The notes: generated by a model from the letters alone, not told the origin. Shown: positions 13,801 through 27,155, counted from the first letter of the stretch. The stretch is DNA of 64,000 nt from Anarhynchus alexandrinus (GCA_008711295.1 VUYV01000004.1:2825129-2889128), one strand, 5' to 3'. A program made the numbers and translations.

Positions 13801-16489
13801 GAGACCAATTTCAGAGCTGATATTCTGCAGAAGTTTGCAGATGAAACAGTACCGGAATTTAAAGGCAGAGAAGTTACTAATTTGTAGGACTACAGCATGT
13901 GTTAAGCAATTCGGACTTTGACCAGAGTTACCCATGGCCAATGATGGGAGGCGAATGCTGTGCCTGATTCTGAATCTCCTGCAGCTCTGCACTTCTGCTG
14001 CAAAGGAGTTGAAAGAAATGGATGGGGAGATGGAGGAACATTGCCTGAGCTTGTTCATGAGGTGCTGGCAGAGCTGGAAGGGGAATTGAACTCGGCAGTC
14101 AGATTATGCCCTCTCCTATGGAAGGTAATATACTAGTTTTCATCTAAACTAGTGCTCTCTCCTTAGCTTTAGCTAACAATCAGTTGTCTTGACTTAACTG
14201 GTAAATACAAGTCCAGGCACTGCCCAAACTTATTCCAGACAACAAACATTAGTGGTTTACCCTAGAGAGTAAACAGTCTCCACCTTCTCATGCTGTCACT
14301 TTAAAGGGATGCCAGGCTGAACAGTGACTGCCAGAGAGACCAGGTATGTTTGCAAACACAGCAGTTGCTCAGCCAGCTTGAGCATTAAGTGGGTTAGCTG
14401 TGACCCATACTGAAAAATAGGAGAAAAAAAATCACCAGGACTTCTATAAGCCTCAGTGTTATAATGAGCTATCCCAAGCATTAAAAAACCCAGCAACTTT
14501 TCACCTTCGGTTTGCTATTATATGCATGTTTGCCTTACCCTGCTTTCAGTTTACAGTTCATTATCCAGCCAGACTCTCATCACTGGTGATGTTTGTCATG
14601 GAATTCATTAGGAATCTGTACTTCAAACTCAGTAGTTCTGCTTGAGGGAGATAAAACACTAAAACCTAGGACAGGGTTCAGTGCGGTCCTGGGGAGAAAG
14701 CTAGCACCGTGCTTCTGGCTCTTTCTCTTTGCCCGTGCAGCAGCTGCTGTAAAGACATGGGGAGCAGCAGTGGCGATGGGGTTTGATCTGTTCATAATCC
14801 CAGTATCAAAAGGCTACCAAGACCGCACCAAAGCCTGGGCTACTAACAAAGCCTGCTTTGCTAAGCTGGAGGGGCTGTATGCAAAGGTCTTTCCGCAATG
14901 CCCGAGCTCTCCAGATAGATGCACATATGCAAAATGAATTAACGGGCTGAAACTTCTACACCGTGGCAGTGGCCCTGTTGCTGTGGTGTGGGCTTCAGAC
15001 CATCGGTGAACTGCAGAGCCTGGCAGCATAAATCGGCACAGACAGTGAACCCATAAACACTGTTTTTCCCCTCGGAAACAAATCATGCCTAATATTTAAA
15101 GCACCAGCACCATAGCATGAGCATCAGCAAGCCAGCACGCTGGTGAGAAAGGGAATTTCAGCAAGCAAATGGAAACAAAAGTAACACTGACATTAATTTT
15201 AATCAGGTCCTAGTCATCTGATTTGTCCTCTGTATTTTTTTCTCTAGCAAAGCTGATTGTCTTTCTGCAAGATTTGTTACCTCACAGAACAATAATATAG
15301 GCTGTAATGATGTAATTTATTGCTGCAATTTGCTTTTGGAAATCCTCTGTTAGTGAAAAATAGCAACAGCACAGTTTCATTAATTACAGTAGTTGAATAT
15401 TGAATGCTGACTGTCACTATCAGGATTAGTGACTGTGTTGTACTCTGCTCTCCAAGGCCCTATAGGACCAGAGCTGTGCATGTTTTGTAGGTTGTGAAAT
15501 GGGTATTTTGATTAAACTAAATAAGTGTAAAAAATATAATTCAGGTTCACTGGGGAGTTTGAGCAAATGATAGAGGGAAACATTAGCCTGTAAATTCAGT
15601 ATTGAAAAACACCAGCGTGTTACTGTCCCACATCACGTGCTTACGTATAGTATGGTTCTGCAGCACAGCCTATTTATCTATACCTTCTACCCCCAAACTC
15701 CTTCTGACAGTTCAAACCTTCAGGTTCGTTATTGAGTTTTACTCTCAATATGCCATTCCAGGGAGAACTACTTTATCTCTTTTTTTTCTTAATGTGAAAA
15801 TTTTTCACCTTGGCGTAAGACTTTTATTTTCATTTGCATAAACCAGATTTTACCAGGAGGTAGCTGGGGAAAGAGCATGTGGACAAAATCACCTTGTGTG
15901 ATTTAAAGGTGAATTCTCTTCTTTTGTGTTCTGAAACAGCGCACAATTGAGTGAAATCCAAAAGGCTCGCTATAACCTCTTTGTGATCTTGAGTTCTCAT
16001 TTTGGAGAGCTAACAGAAGGTAGAAGGCCTCCTGCTGCATATATTATGTCAGCAGCAGAAACCAAAGCGATCAGTCTAAGACCTGGATGTACTTCGGAAT
16101 CATTTTGTATAGAGTACTACGTGCTTGTGTGCCAATACCAAGAAGTTTTTATATGGCTTGAAGCTTCGATTGAGCCAGCAGAGAAGACTATGTTTTAGAT
16201 TCTGGACCTGGGACAAAATGTCAATTGCAAGCATTGAAAAGCAGTGACTAACAGTGGAGCTGCCAGCTGGCACGAGGTATCCTGCGGCATATGTTTTAAG
16301 AATGCCTGGAAGCTTCAGGAGTGAGCTTGGTGTGGTAATAAATAAGTCATTCAAGACTCAGTAATTCCTCCTCACTGCTCTTACCTCATTCAAATTATAG
16401 ACTACTCATTAAGCACTGGGAGACTCTGATATGCACAAATAGGAATTGTCTGATGGACCAGGAGCCACATGTCTGGACTTACGTTTCTG

Positions 16490-16590
16490 CCTCTTTTGGA
16501 TCTTTGGCAACACTCAGGTCCACAGCAGTTTGCTCATCTTTAAAATGGACACAGTAGTTAATATTTCCCATGTTACAATGTAAGTATCTG
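16490..16590 (+). repeat. Possible MIR-like SINE fragment
   Basis: The stretch 'TTTGCTCATCTTTAAAATGG' followed by 'ACACAGTAGTTAATATTTCC' fits the MIR pattern of 'cctcatctgtaaaatgggga-taatagta-tacc'. Preceding bases are consistent with a degraded core. No protein-coding signal is present. The call is by eye. Confidence 0.35.
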
Positions 16591-16716
16591 GCGTACAGGA
16601 CCATTCTATAGTGCTGATTCTTTATAAAGGAAAATTCCCTGCTCAAACATGAATGCCAGTCTCCCCTACTCAGTACTGGCAATGTTGTTCTAGTCCTGAA
16701 GAGTAAAAGTATAAGT

Positions 16717-16835
16717 GAAGCAAGGTTTGTGGCTAGAGGTAATGTCTTTTATTAGGCCATCCAACAGAGTTAGAAAAAAGAGCCAAGCTTTCAAGCATGC
16801 AAATCTTTTTTCAAGCCTCTTTCAGTGTTATAAGT
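16717..16835. repeat. Probable ancient amniote interspersed repeat
   Basis: The segment reads approximately 'GCAAGGTTTGTGGCTAGAGG', 'TAATGTCTTTTATTAGGCCA', then 'CCAAGCTTTCAAGCATGCAA'. This order (variable lead, 'taatatcttttattagaccaac', 'gttggaaaaa', 'aagctttcgagc') matches a dispersed repeat I recall from bird and turtle genomes. I cannot name the family with certainty. It may be a DNA-transposon-derived element. Confidence 0.4.
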
Positions 16836-18949
16836 TGCTGTGAGATGCTCAGATAAAGATAATGGTCACCGTGGTTGCTCCAGGTTATGTTAACAAATAA
16901 AATACTGTGTTAAACAAATGGATTTGATCCCTTTGTCCTTCATATCACTGACTTATACAATGATCATAGCAACCTATTTCAAGGCTGTTTCTCTGGCCAT
17001 GAACCTCTAGCCAGCATGATCTTGCAAAGCAACCCCTGAAGGTAAAACATGTTTTTGCTTGAGTAAGGAGGAGATAATTGCATCTGTGATTATACATACT
17101 TTATATATTTACTTTGCCTCCTTCTACATATATGCTGGGTTTAGTTCCTATATTTTATAAGGCCCACCAGTCTGTTAGACATGTGTCTGATCAATAATTT
17201 AATTTTCCTGTGTCACTCTCGCATCTTTTTAACTGTAGGAAGTTTCTGATGTCTGTACGGTATCTGCTCTCATTAATGCAATAATCTTGTTCCTGCCCTC
17301 TATGCACTTTCCTTATGTGGACCTGCTATGAAGTCAGTGAAATCAATAAACTATTTGAAAACGAAAAATAATCTAGGGACAAGGATAGGAAATAATAATG
17401 ACTATTTTCTGCATTTTTATTACTACTTTTTCATAGCTGTTTCATAAGAATCTCTATTGTGTCTTTGTTACAGATTTTTCTTATCGAAAATTAAAACTGT
17501 ACAGCCAAAATGAGAAGAGCAAGTAGAATCTTGCTGATTTCAAAATAGACTAAATTGAATTGAAATAATTTAACAGAAGTTGCCTGCTTCACTTCCACTG
17601 TGGTTCAAATAGAGTTCTGACATCCACAAACTTGAGCCAAGTGCTCATGTGCACTCCACAACCCAAAATGGAGGACCTTAAGGAACTTGTAGAAGATGAA
17701 TGCTGCCTATTAGAAGGAAAAAGTAACTCATTAATAATCCATGACATATTAATCTACACAAATAAAACAAGTTCACAGCCCTCCACAGCAGCCATAAAAA
17801 TCATCCATGTATCATGCAGTACCCCAGTTACTTAAAACAAGAAGTTGTCCTTGGGACTTAATCCTTAAAGTCCGTAAAGCATTTCAAATTGCTTCTCCCC
17901 AGCTGTAGAGTGTGTGCCACCCCACACTGTGATCAGTACTCTGCTGTTCCCTTGAAATAATCGGGCTAAATAAGATTTTACCTCGATTTTCCAAACTGAG
18001 GAGTTTATTCATCAGTGTGGCTTGTAGCACTATATAAAACTTGGTTCATCTTCAGTACAATCTGGGGGCTCCACCTGAAATTCCAGGAGTGGGTTATGGT
18101 GGGCACCATATTTTCATTAGCTGTAAAAGAGTTTCTACTTCTGCTGTAAACGAATGGAGTAAGGACAGTAGCCCCTCTCTAAATGGGGAGCTGAAGCATG
18201 AAGGCAGATTGGAAACTTAACTTGCACAGGTTAATTCAAGGAGAAGAAAGAAGGAGGTGATCCGGGTGCCTACACATAGGTGTGTAATACGATTAAAGAT
18301 GCTGAGCCATCCATCCAGGACTGCCAGGTATGACACAGGACCTACAGGAGACCTGTGCCATTATGGAAGAGCATCTGGAGGCCAGGCATGATACCTAAGA
18401 GCATGTAAATGGCACTCTGTTCTTAGGCACTTCAATCTTTTCCCAGAGCTGCAAATTGTAAATTGGATCTGTTGTGAAGCACATCCCCAAAAATGCCATC
18501 TTTTTTTTTGTCTGTAACTATGTGGATATCTTCAGTGTATAGTTTAATTTCTCAAACTGTACTTCTTTGACAGCTTTTCCTTCTACTGTTGAACAATACA
18601 ACACTACAAACTGAAGCAAATAAAAAGTGTACAGAAGTATTTGTAAACATAAGGCCCTCACTGTAAGGCTTCTTTATGCTGTTCTTGACTCCCATCATTC
18701 AGAAACCACGTTAAGATTTCCATCATTGCTGCCCAGTGTGACTGTGCTACTGTGGTACTCTACAGGCTCCACCCGTGTCAGTGGTGATACTGGTTTCATA
18801 TCGACCACAGTGAGCATCTGCAACATATTAAGGGATAAACTCACAACAACAAAAGTATCACGGTGATCCAGATCATCGCTAAGTGGTGGAAAAATCCTTG
18901 TATCTGTCATATCTTATTAGCATAACAGCCAATTAAATCAATCAGTTTT

Positions 18950-19142
18950 GTCTGAGAAGTAGGACCCCAATCCTTCAGGTGGAAGTCAGCAGAGGTTTAT
19001 AGAAGTGCTTGGGTCTGACTAAAGGAAAGCACATTAGGGAGGACTCTTTGGGGTTTACTCCATAACGTTTGATAGAATGGACCTCGGCTTTACTGAAGCC
19101 ACTGGCAAAATCACTGTTGATTTCAGTGGGGTCAGGTTTTAA
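18950..19142. repeat. Possible ancient amniote repeat relic ('TTTCAGTGGGG' type)
   Basis: The segment contains 'GGACCCCAATCCTTCAGGTG' and, further on, 'TGTTGATTTCAGTGGGGTCA'. Such strings ('ccccaatcctgca', 'ttgacttcagtggga') recur in old palindromic repeats of birds and reptiles. Sequence between the two strings is not clearly repeat-derived. The assignment is tentative. Confidence 0.3.
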
Positions 19143-20776
19143 AAAACTATGTTTGCAAAATATTTACAGTAAGAAATATCTGGGATAGAAATGTGTTTGT
19201 ATATAAAATGAAAAGTACTGCCTCTATCTGCCTATAATCAAGTATGTGGCTTCTATTAACTCAGAATGCCTCATAATCTTGTTTCCATTACAGTTGTGTA
19301 TGTATTTGTGTGCATATAAATTACTCGCATATATACATGTAGTGTGGAATTGTGTGTGCATCCATGCATGTGTCCTAATATGCTTGTATATTTTCAATCT
19401 CCAACTGTCTATTGATTACAGCTATTACAGCAATATTATTGTAGATATATAGCCAACTATGTAACAGGGCCGCAGGTTTAATTGAAATGAATATGGGAAG
19501 AATTACAAATTGCTAATGAAAATTGCCTTTTTACTGCCAGCTATATTCCCACGGTTGTCACAGACTGGAGACATCATCAGAGCTGTGCTGGTTCTGCTTA
19601 ACGGTGAAGCAAACCCAATTTAACTGGGGGTCCATTTCCAAATAACTTCCTCAGGCTCATGAAAAAGGAAAGTAAATGACTGACAGATCCTGAGCCCACA
19701 ACATATCCTTAAATTGACAAATTTCACATATTATTCTTTTTGCAACAAAAGAGAACTGTAAGCCATGAAATTATTTCAGCAAGAAGATATTGTATAGCTC
19801 CATCCATAGCTGCTTAAGCATCCATGAACTGTTCCATTATAAGATCACCAGGTGGCTATTGCCTTTCTCTCCCATTCAGGCTTTACCAATATTCCCACTT
19901 CCATCTGTGATAAACTTAATAGGACCATTCAGCAATGGAGAAAACATGAGAGGTGTTCATCATAGCTGAAGGCTTTCTCGGACAATTATTCCTTAGATGT
20001 TTGAGTAAATGAAAAGCTATTTTTGTGATTAGAAAGGATAGAATGTGTTGCAGTTTCTGAGGCTGTTTTATTGGCATAGCTTTTGGAATCTGTAACAAAT
20101 ATTTATCCTTTCCAGGGAATGTTGTAAGTAGCTACAGTCACTGAACTCTTAATATGTTTCTCTCCACTCTATTTTCCAAGCACGTGGGTACTCAGAATTC
20201 TAAGAGTGCTTGTTAGATAAAAAATTACGTGTATGAATACTTATTATAGATGTTGTCATCTGTCTACTATAGATGAAATATGTATAATTTGTGCACTGCG
20301 TAAATGTATAAAACCATAAGTTTTCAAGAGAACTTAGGACAGTTTATTGCTTGTATTCATCAGATGTAAGTGTATTCATAAGTATCCATATATATACTTA
20401 TATCTATAAATAGCAATTCTCTGAAACAACAGCAGTGAAGGTTCTCAAGTCTGTCGGTCTCTGAATAAGGGCTTTTAACCTGTCACTTCACAGCTTTTCA
20501 TCTCTTTGCATTTTCTGTGCTCAAAATAACCCATAATGATGCTGGAGTTGGAATATCTCAGGTAATCACTCACATTTCAACCCATAACTACAACTTTTTC
20601 TCTGCAGATAATGTGTTTCCTATATAAGTGCTTTCATTTCTAAGTCAATTTAGCAAAATACTGAAAGTAAGGAATGAAATTTCACAAAGAGCAGCAGGTA
20701 GTTTCCTGTGTTACACATAAGCATCTTTTAAAAAATCAGGTTTTTTGTTTCACTTATGTCTAAGTATAGAGAAATA

Positions 20777-20934
20777 AAATGTGGACTTCTGCCTCCCATC
20801 TTCTCCGGTCACCTTTATGTCCTTAGTCTATATTTTAAGTAGTTATAGAAAGGTGAAATGTGGGCTTCTGCTTCCCATCTCTTGCAGTTGTCCTTAAAAC
20901 TTACTTTACTTTTTAAGTGGTTCCAGAATTGTTT
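20777..20934. repeat. Diverged local tandem duplication, period 79 nt
   Basis: Two adjacent copies start at 20777 and 20856. Both open with AAATGTGG-CTTCTGC-TCCCATC and both end with a TTTTAAGT-GTT--AGAA block at the same spacing. The middles differ by substitutions and compensating small indels. This is a local duplication with appreciable divergence, so it is old rather than a recent VNTR. It has no coding potential. Confidence 0.75.
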
Positions 20935-23900
20935 CCTTTGAAGTCTTTTTCAGTTACAGACTCTTTCTCCACACAGCAGGAAATACCATCTTTCTTTGAA
21001 AATACATATTGGCCATTGGATCCTGACATATCTCTTCTAGTCAACAGACAATAGAGGCAGCTTTAGCATAATACTTGGTTTTTTAGTGAGCTGTGCCTAA
21101 TTGAATTCAGTGTCACAGCTCCTACAAAATAGAGAGGCCCCCAGCCAGAGGCTCAGTCACTGTTGATACACATTCATTATGGTAGACACTTAAAAAAGAC
21201 AAACTATGCACATTTACAACTTTTAAGATGGTAAAGGAAGACACAATCAGGCATGAAAATGTTCGGCTGATTTTATTTCATGTCCTTATTAATTTACATT
21301 TTCCATCACCTAGGGGGTTAGATTATCTAATGGGATCATCTTGTCAGAGTAATCTAGGGTGGTAGGGATGGTTTGAAGTTATTTCTTAAGGACTTGATTC
21401 ATAAAAAAAAAAAGTGTTGACTGCAAGTGTAATCCATTGTCATGTGTGAGCTAAGCACGGTGCTCGCTGCCTGATTCAAACAGTGTAACGGTTCTTGTGA
21501 CGGGTGGAAGGAGGGAGTTTTGGAGACTGTACTTGCTTGTCTGCAGTCTTGGGAGAATCCCTCTGACATCTCTTTCCTTGCAGAAGATTTGCTGGTTGTT
21601 CCCGCTGTTGGGAATGCCTCTCCCACATAATCAGTAATTAGTTTGGTCCCTCACAATTTAGGTATCCAGATCTTCCAAGCTCCTCCAAGGGTGCAGGTTC
21701 TCCAAGGAGCCAGTAATCAGTGCTTTAACTGAATCTGTGCTCTCTGAGGGAAAAGGACTAGACGTTTCTCATTCCACCTTGCTTTACGTTAGGTAAAGAC
21801 AGGTTTTGAGATAAAACAAAACAAGGGGTTTATATGTAAAAAAATTAAAAGAGCCATAAAGGATCAAATCAAGATCCATTTAGCCAAAGTGGTATTTGAG
21901 GGTCCACACTTTATAAATAAAAGTAACTTGATTTTTTGTTTTTGTTTTGATGTAACATTGGGGCTATGTATTTCCCAAAATATTATTGGAAATAAAGTGG
22001 AAAGAAAACTAGAACACTTCAATATTTTTGGAGTATTTTAATCAGCAAGAAAACCAAAACCAAACTGTGAGGTGGTCTGGGAATGATTTTTCTCATTCCT
22101 AGATCTGTTCAGAAAATAACAAGAATCGGTTATTCACCAAGATGTGCTGAGAATTAGTTGATCTGGTTGCTTTTTTTTCCTCCTCAGTGTAGAAACAGTC
22201 TCTTATTATAATCACTGCTCAGCATACTGACATTCAGCTATCAAGTGGAGCCAGAATGGGGTTACTTTTATACAAATAATAAATACAAGTAGCATCTATA
22301 TTCAGGCAGTGGAACTTTACTGGTAGAAATATTAATGGAAGCGCTTAGATTCTGATTCCACAAGGGAGAGGAAATAAGATTTCTTGGTTAGTCTCAGTGC
22401 CTGTGGCAAACTATTACAGCTCCAAAATGAAGTTTTGAATTGGCATTGTGAACTGCATATGATAAACTTAGTATAACAAATACAATAAAGCAAGTATTTG
22501 CTTCTGAAACAAAGTTGTTAAAAGAAATCTGAATTTGATTCTCAGTTGTTCATGAGTGGAAGAGTTAACAGGACTTTCAGAGGCGTTGTACCTTTCTGGA
22601 CCTTTACTGACTGGTAAGGTTTCTTCAGTCCACCTAGTTTCAAACGCAGTGGAAATAAAGATGCAGATATGCGTATCCCCCTTTAACAGAATACAGGAAG
22701 CTATCTAAGTGCTGTTTCCATGAGCTCTGAAGAAAGGGCATCCATTAGCCCACAGCTTGTAGCAAAATGTTTCTCACTGTCCTTTTTGGAGGGTTCATCC
22801 TTATTATAAAACAGGCAGTGTCTATTGCATGTTTTTCTGCTAGCTAGAATACCGTTTATGGACTTTGCACATGGGGACGGTTTATGCTGATGAGTTTTTA
22901 CTTTTTTATTCGAAATTACAAGCAATAAGAAGTGAGATCCTGTTGTCATCATAATCTGGGTAGCATCAGACCTCTGTACCTGACTTAAGTCAATGCGGCC
23001 TTTGTACCGATACACAGATCTGAGTAATGGCTTTATAACATTTTTACATCATTTTACATCACTAACTGTAAACAGAACAAAGCAATTAAAGGCGTGGTTA
23101 ATTTTGTTCAGTTGCTTCGGTCTCTGCTTACTTTTTAAAAAGAGATGCTCACTTTTGAGCGATGATAGAATTACATTTAGCAATGCAGCCTGCATCTGCT
23201 AAATCAAAGCAATCATTGGCTATGTTGCCTTTTGCACGTTTGAATGCTAACAGGGTAGATTCACTGCAAAGAAAGTGTGGATTAGTCATCCAAGAATCCA
23301 AAGATATTTTTCTGCATCCCTATCTGTTAATATATTCTACATTCCCCTTTTCTGTCTGCAGAGCATAATTTATCAGGACTCAAAAATTCCGCTAGCAGAG
23401 TATTTGAAAACTGTACAAGCAAGGAAGAAAATGGAACGGTCTGTTGCTAATGTAGGGGGCCACTAATTAAGATTTATCTCAATATGGAGACTGTAAACAG
23501 AGACAAGATCATTGATTCAAAAGGCATTGCATTTGCAGAACACTGAGTTCCCATTTTGAAAAGACACTCGGATCTTTGTCATAAATTACATGCTTCACAA
23601 AAACTACAGGGAAGATTGTGCTGGGCCTGAGACTTTCCCATCCCAGCTGAGCACCATTTGCCTTCTCTCCTTCTGGCCCCAGGAATCTGCCACTGTTTTC
23701 CTTGCAGTGGTCCAGCCCCAGGAGAAATGCGTGAGGGGCCGCAGCCTAGCCTGTGCATTGGTGGGCTTTACCTTTGTACTGACTGAAGTCAAAGCCACTT
23801 TCTGGGAGGTGAGAAATATGAGTCTGAATCCCTTCCTTATGTCCCTGTTTCCACATTTCCTCCATTTACCTTCTTTAAGACTCTTGGAGACCCACAGACA

Positions 23901-24967
23901 TCATGTTGATCAAGCTCTTCAAACAAATGTTGTGCATACTTGGGACAGAACAATGCCAACGTCCACCTTTGGGTCTTTCCATGGGTGACGTTTTATCTGT
24001 GTTTGACTTCTGCATTATTTGTTCTTCAGGGCAGGTATTGTCCTTAATTTTTGTGCCATGTGCGTTGTTGGCCATTTAACAAAGATTTCATAAAGAGAAG
24101 ATATCTTACAGGGTTGTCGTGTGTCGAAAAGAATCAGCATCCAAAAGAAACTTTGAGATCCTTTGTTCTACTGTCCTCATCAGAAACAGACTGCAGAAAT
24201 GGCAACTTTTATTGAATAAGTCTGTTTCTTATGTAGATTTTGAATGGCCTAATTTTTCACCACTGTTAATTTGTTCACATTTTCCTTGGCACTATGGACC
24301 TTAGTGCCATGGAATAACCTGGGTTCCATCTGGATCCATGTTTGAATACTGAGGGGTGCTATTAAGTGAGCAGGTTGCGCCCCTTTGGTTTTACTGCTTT
24401 AACAACATTACCCCATTTCTTTCACAATGTGTCCTCATGTTATAAACTGAGGAATGAAGCAGGGCGGGATTTGCATATGATGGGCCAAAAGGATTGGAAT
24501 CAAGTGAAAGAGAAGAGCAAATGAAAGTCCGACCAACAAAATTTGCCCTTCTTCACTGCCTGCCACGGAGTGAATTTGCCTCAGGGAGGTCCTCAGTCAT
24601 GATGCAAACTCTTTGGCCTGTAGAAACACTCCTCATCTTCTCAAGTGTGTGCTAAGAATTTAAAAACAGAACATCAGCTTCTTTCCTTTCTTGTGTGTGC
24701 TGTCTGTGAATGTGGAGTGTCAGAGAATCCAGTTGGCAGAAAGCACAGTATGTAATTTACTTTTAATCATGGGATTATGTAGATAAACAGAGTCTGCTGC
24801 CTAACAATGTTATTTTGTTAATCAGCTGTAATCTTAGTAGTATTAATAACTCAAATCTACAACCATCATGTTACCAGAGTCACAGATCAGCGTAACAGTT
24901 GTCTGCAGTGCAATACAGCTCTCTGCATCACTCTAACTAGGATGCCCTGGAAACTTGTGATGCATCA

Positions 24968-25003
24968 CTAGTAGTAGACTAGTACTATCTAGTAGTAGAC
25001 TAC
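24968..25003. repeat. Short tandem duplication of a CTAGTAGTAGACT unit
   Basis: The unit CTAGTAGTAGACT occurs twice within 36 nt, separated by AGTACTAT. It is a short local repeat in intron sequence with no further recognisable structure. Confidence 0.7.
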
Positions 25004-25689
25004 TTATGGTGTTTGCAACTGGCGTATGTGGAGTTTACTTTATATCTCCCACATCTCCATCTTCTTCTTTTGTAAATGTGTTGCCAAGGTGTCACTGTTC
25101 ATCAAGGGTGATGGGTTAAAAATAGTTGGAAGCACAGTACAGCTCCTGGAGCTCTCCTGCCCAGGCATTGTGTCCACTGGTTCAAGTGCTGTCAACAGAT
25201 TGCTGCTTCTGTGCTTTTTCCATAAGATAAACACTGTTTTGATTTTAAGGTGGACAGTACCCAACTGCCTCTTTTCTACAACCTTCTCCAAGAAACTTTC
25301 CTTATAAATTAAAACATAGTTGGCTTTTCTCTGTCACTCCTTCGGGTCTACAGCACAGGTTTGCTACTCGCGAGGTAGTGTGTTTGTGTGAGGGAGAAAT
25401 CTTAATACGAAGCTATGATTAACATCATTCTATGAGATTCCCTTACAGAATTTTCAGCCTGTAAACAGGACCATTCTCATGACCTCAGGCTCCCATGGAT
25501 TTCTCTTGATAACACCATCTAATCGGATTTAGGGTTTAATTAAACAGCTGTCACTTTGCTTCCTCATTCTGCTGCAATTTAATGTTGAATTAGTTCCTAA
25601 ATTAGTCATGGTGAATGCTTGCCTTCTTACAATTGAGAGGCTGGATGAACATAAGGTTTGCTCTTCAGCTAAATTCAAGCAACTGAGGC

Positions 25690-25790
25690 TCATATCCTGT
25701 ATTCTTGCTCTTTGCACAGAGCTCCCACTGACATCAGTGGAAGTTCCCTGACTGAAACGGGGATGGAATAAATTGTGAGATTCCTGCAGA
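25690..25790. repeat. Ancient amniote repeat relic with palindromic core
   Basis: The segment runs 'ATATCCTGTATTCTTGCTC', 'TTTGCACAGAGCTCCCACTG', 'ACATCAGTGGAAGTTCCCTG'. Its core CCACTGA-CA-TCAGTGG is a perfect 7-bp inverted repeat with a two-base spacer. The order resembles old bird and reptile repeats reading 'tcctgattctgcactccttgcacag-gcaaaactcccattgacttcagtgggag'. The family name is uncertain. Confidence 0.45.
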
Positions 25791-26738
25791 GTCAACCATA
25801 GTGTTACCTAACTTCAAATGACCAAATGTGAGCACATGCTTCTTCTCAGCTCTGGCTAGAACACGTTAGCTTTATGGATGTTATTTTCCCTTTCTAAAAA
25901 TGTACTGATTTTTCTGAATACCAGTGCTGCTGAGGTTTCTGTGAAGTAGCACAATAAGTGCAGCTGTGGAAGAAAATGTTTAGACCAATGCTACTGCTAG
26001 TGGACTTTATCCAAATTAACCCTGATGGAACCAAGACCAGAGTATGAACAGAAGTTTACGGTACTCTTAATCATAACATTGGCTCTAAGCAGGAAAACTC
26101 GGAGACTTCTGTAGAGTGGTGATACTTGTGTCAAATTCTATATAATGGTCTCACTGAACTCAGGTCTCAGTGCGATATAATGTAGTGTCTCACTCTCTGC
26201 CTGACTCCAATCTCACCATTTTTCTTTGAAATGCTAATTAATTATTTCCCTGATCTACTCAAATGTAGTATCAAGATTTGTAACTGTGGTAACTTGGTAC
26301 AGGCACATGCAGAGGAGTTCCAAACCATGAGGCTGATAGAACTCACCATTTCTAGCCCATCGGCTTCTTGATTAAATCTTCTCTTTTTTTTTTTCCCCAA
26401 ATCAAGAATGCATGGAAATGGGAGTACCTCTTTGTCCTAACTAGGTGCAGTTCAGTCACAACTTACCAAGTGCTTAACTATAAAGAGGTGGGAAAGCCTC
26501 CCAGCTCTCTTACTTACTTTGTTTATCTGAGCCAGGTGGATGGACAGTAGAAGTCACTTGTGCTATGAAGATTTCATGCCACACTTGCTGCATACATATA
26601 GCAGCAGAGAAGCTTTTCTTTATCTGTAGTAGGTATCCGGTTGTGACTTCAGGGCTTCATTTTTGAAGCCAGCGAAGCATGCTGAAGGTTTGTGTAGAGG
26701 AGGTACAATTCTGTGTCCTTGATGCAGAGTCTGATGGT

Positions 26739-27155
26739 TCATAGAATCATAGAATTGTTATGGTTGGAAAAGACCTTTGAGATCATCAAGTCCAACCGTT
26801 AACCTGGCACTGCCAAGTTACTACTAAACCATGTTCCTCAGCACTACATCCACACGTCTTTTAAATACCTCCAGGGGTGGTGATTCTACCACTTCCCTGG
26901 GCAGCCTGTTCCAATGTTTGACAACCTTTTTGGTGAAGAAATTTTTCCTTATATCCATCCTAAACCTCCCCTGGCACAACTTGAGGCTGTTTCCTCTTGT
27001 CCTATTGCTTTTACTTGGGAGAAGAGACCAACCCCCACCTTGCTACAGGCTCCTTTCAGGTAGTTGTAGAGAGTGATAAGGTCTCCCCTGAGCCTCATTT
27101 TCTCCAGGCTGAACAACCCCAGTTCGCTCAGCCGCTCCTCGTAAGACTTGTTCAG
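26739..27155 (-). mobile_element. CR1 LINE, 5'-truncated 3' end, antisense to the host gene
   Basis: On the minus strand this segment ends with AATTCTATGATTCTATG, the 8-bp terminal repeat characteristic of CR1. It is preceded by the usual CR1 'ggttggacttgatgatctcaaaggtcttttccaacc' type tail (here at 26760-26800, complement). Moving toward 27155 it covers the end of the reverse-transcriptase ORF, with antisense matches to the '[14 protein letters not shown]' and '[14 protein letters not shown]' type region. Only about 0.4 kb is present, the usual severe 5' truncation of CR1. The plus-strand frame within it is a shadow. Confidence 0.9.

Noticed and set aside
23362..23465. Exon-like segment after TTTCTGTCTGCAG, reading SIIYQDSKIPLAEYLKTVQ
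   Set aside because: It has a good acceptor, but the frame stops at 23464 with only a weak GTAGGG donor, and family proteins have no residues between the flanking exons.
23590..23988. 132-codon plus-strand frame in the long intron
   Set aside because: No recognisable motif, no homology recalled, and composition like the surrounding intron. A frame of this length is expected by chance in 64 kb.
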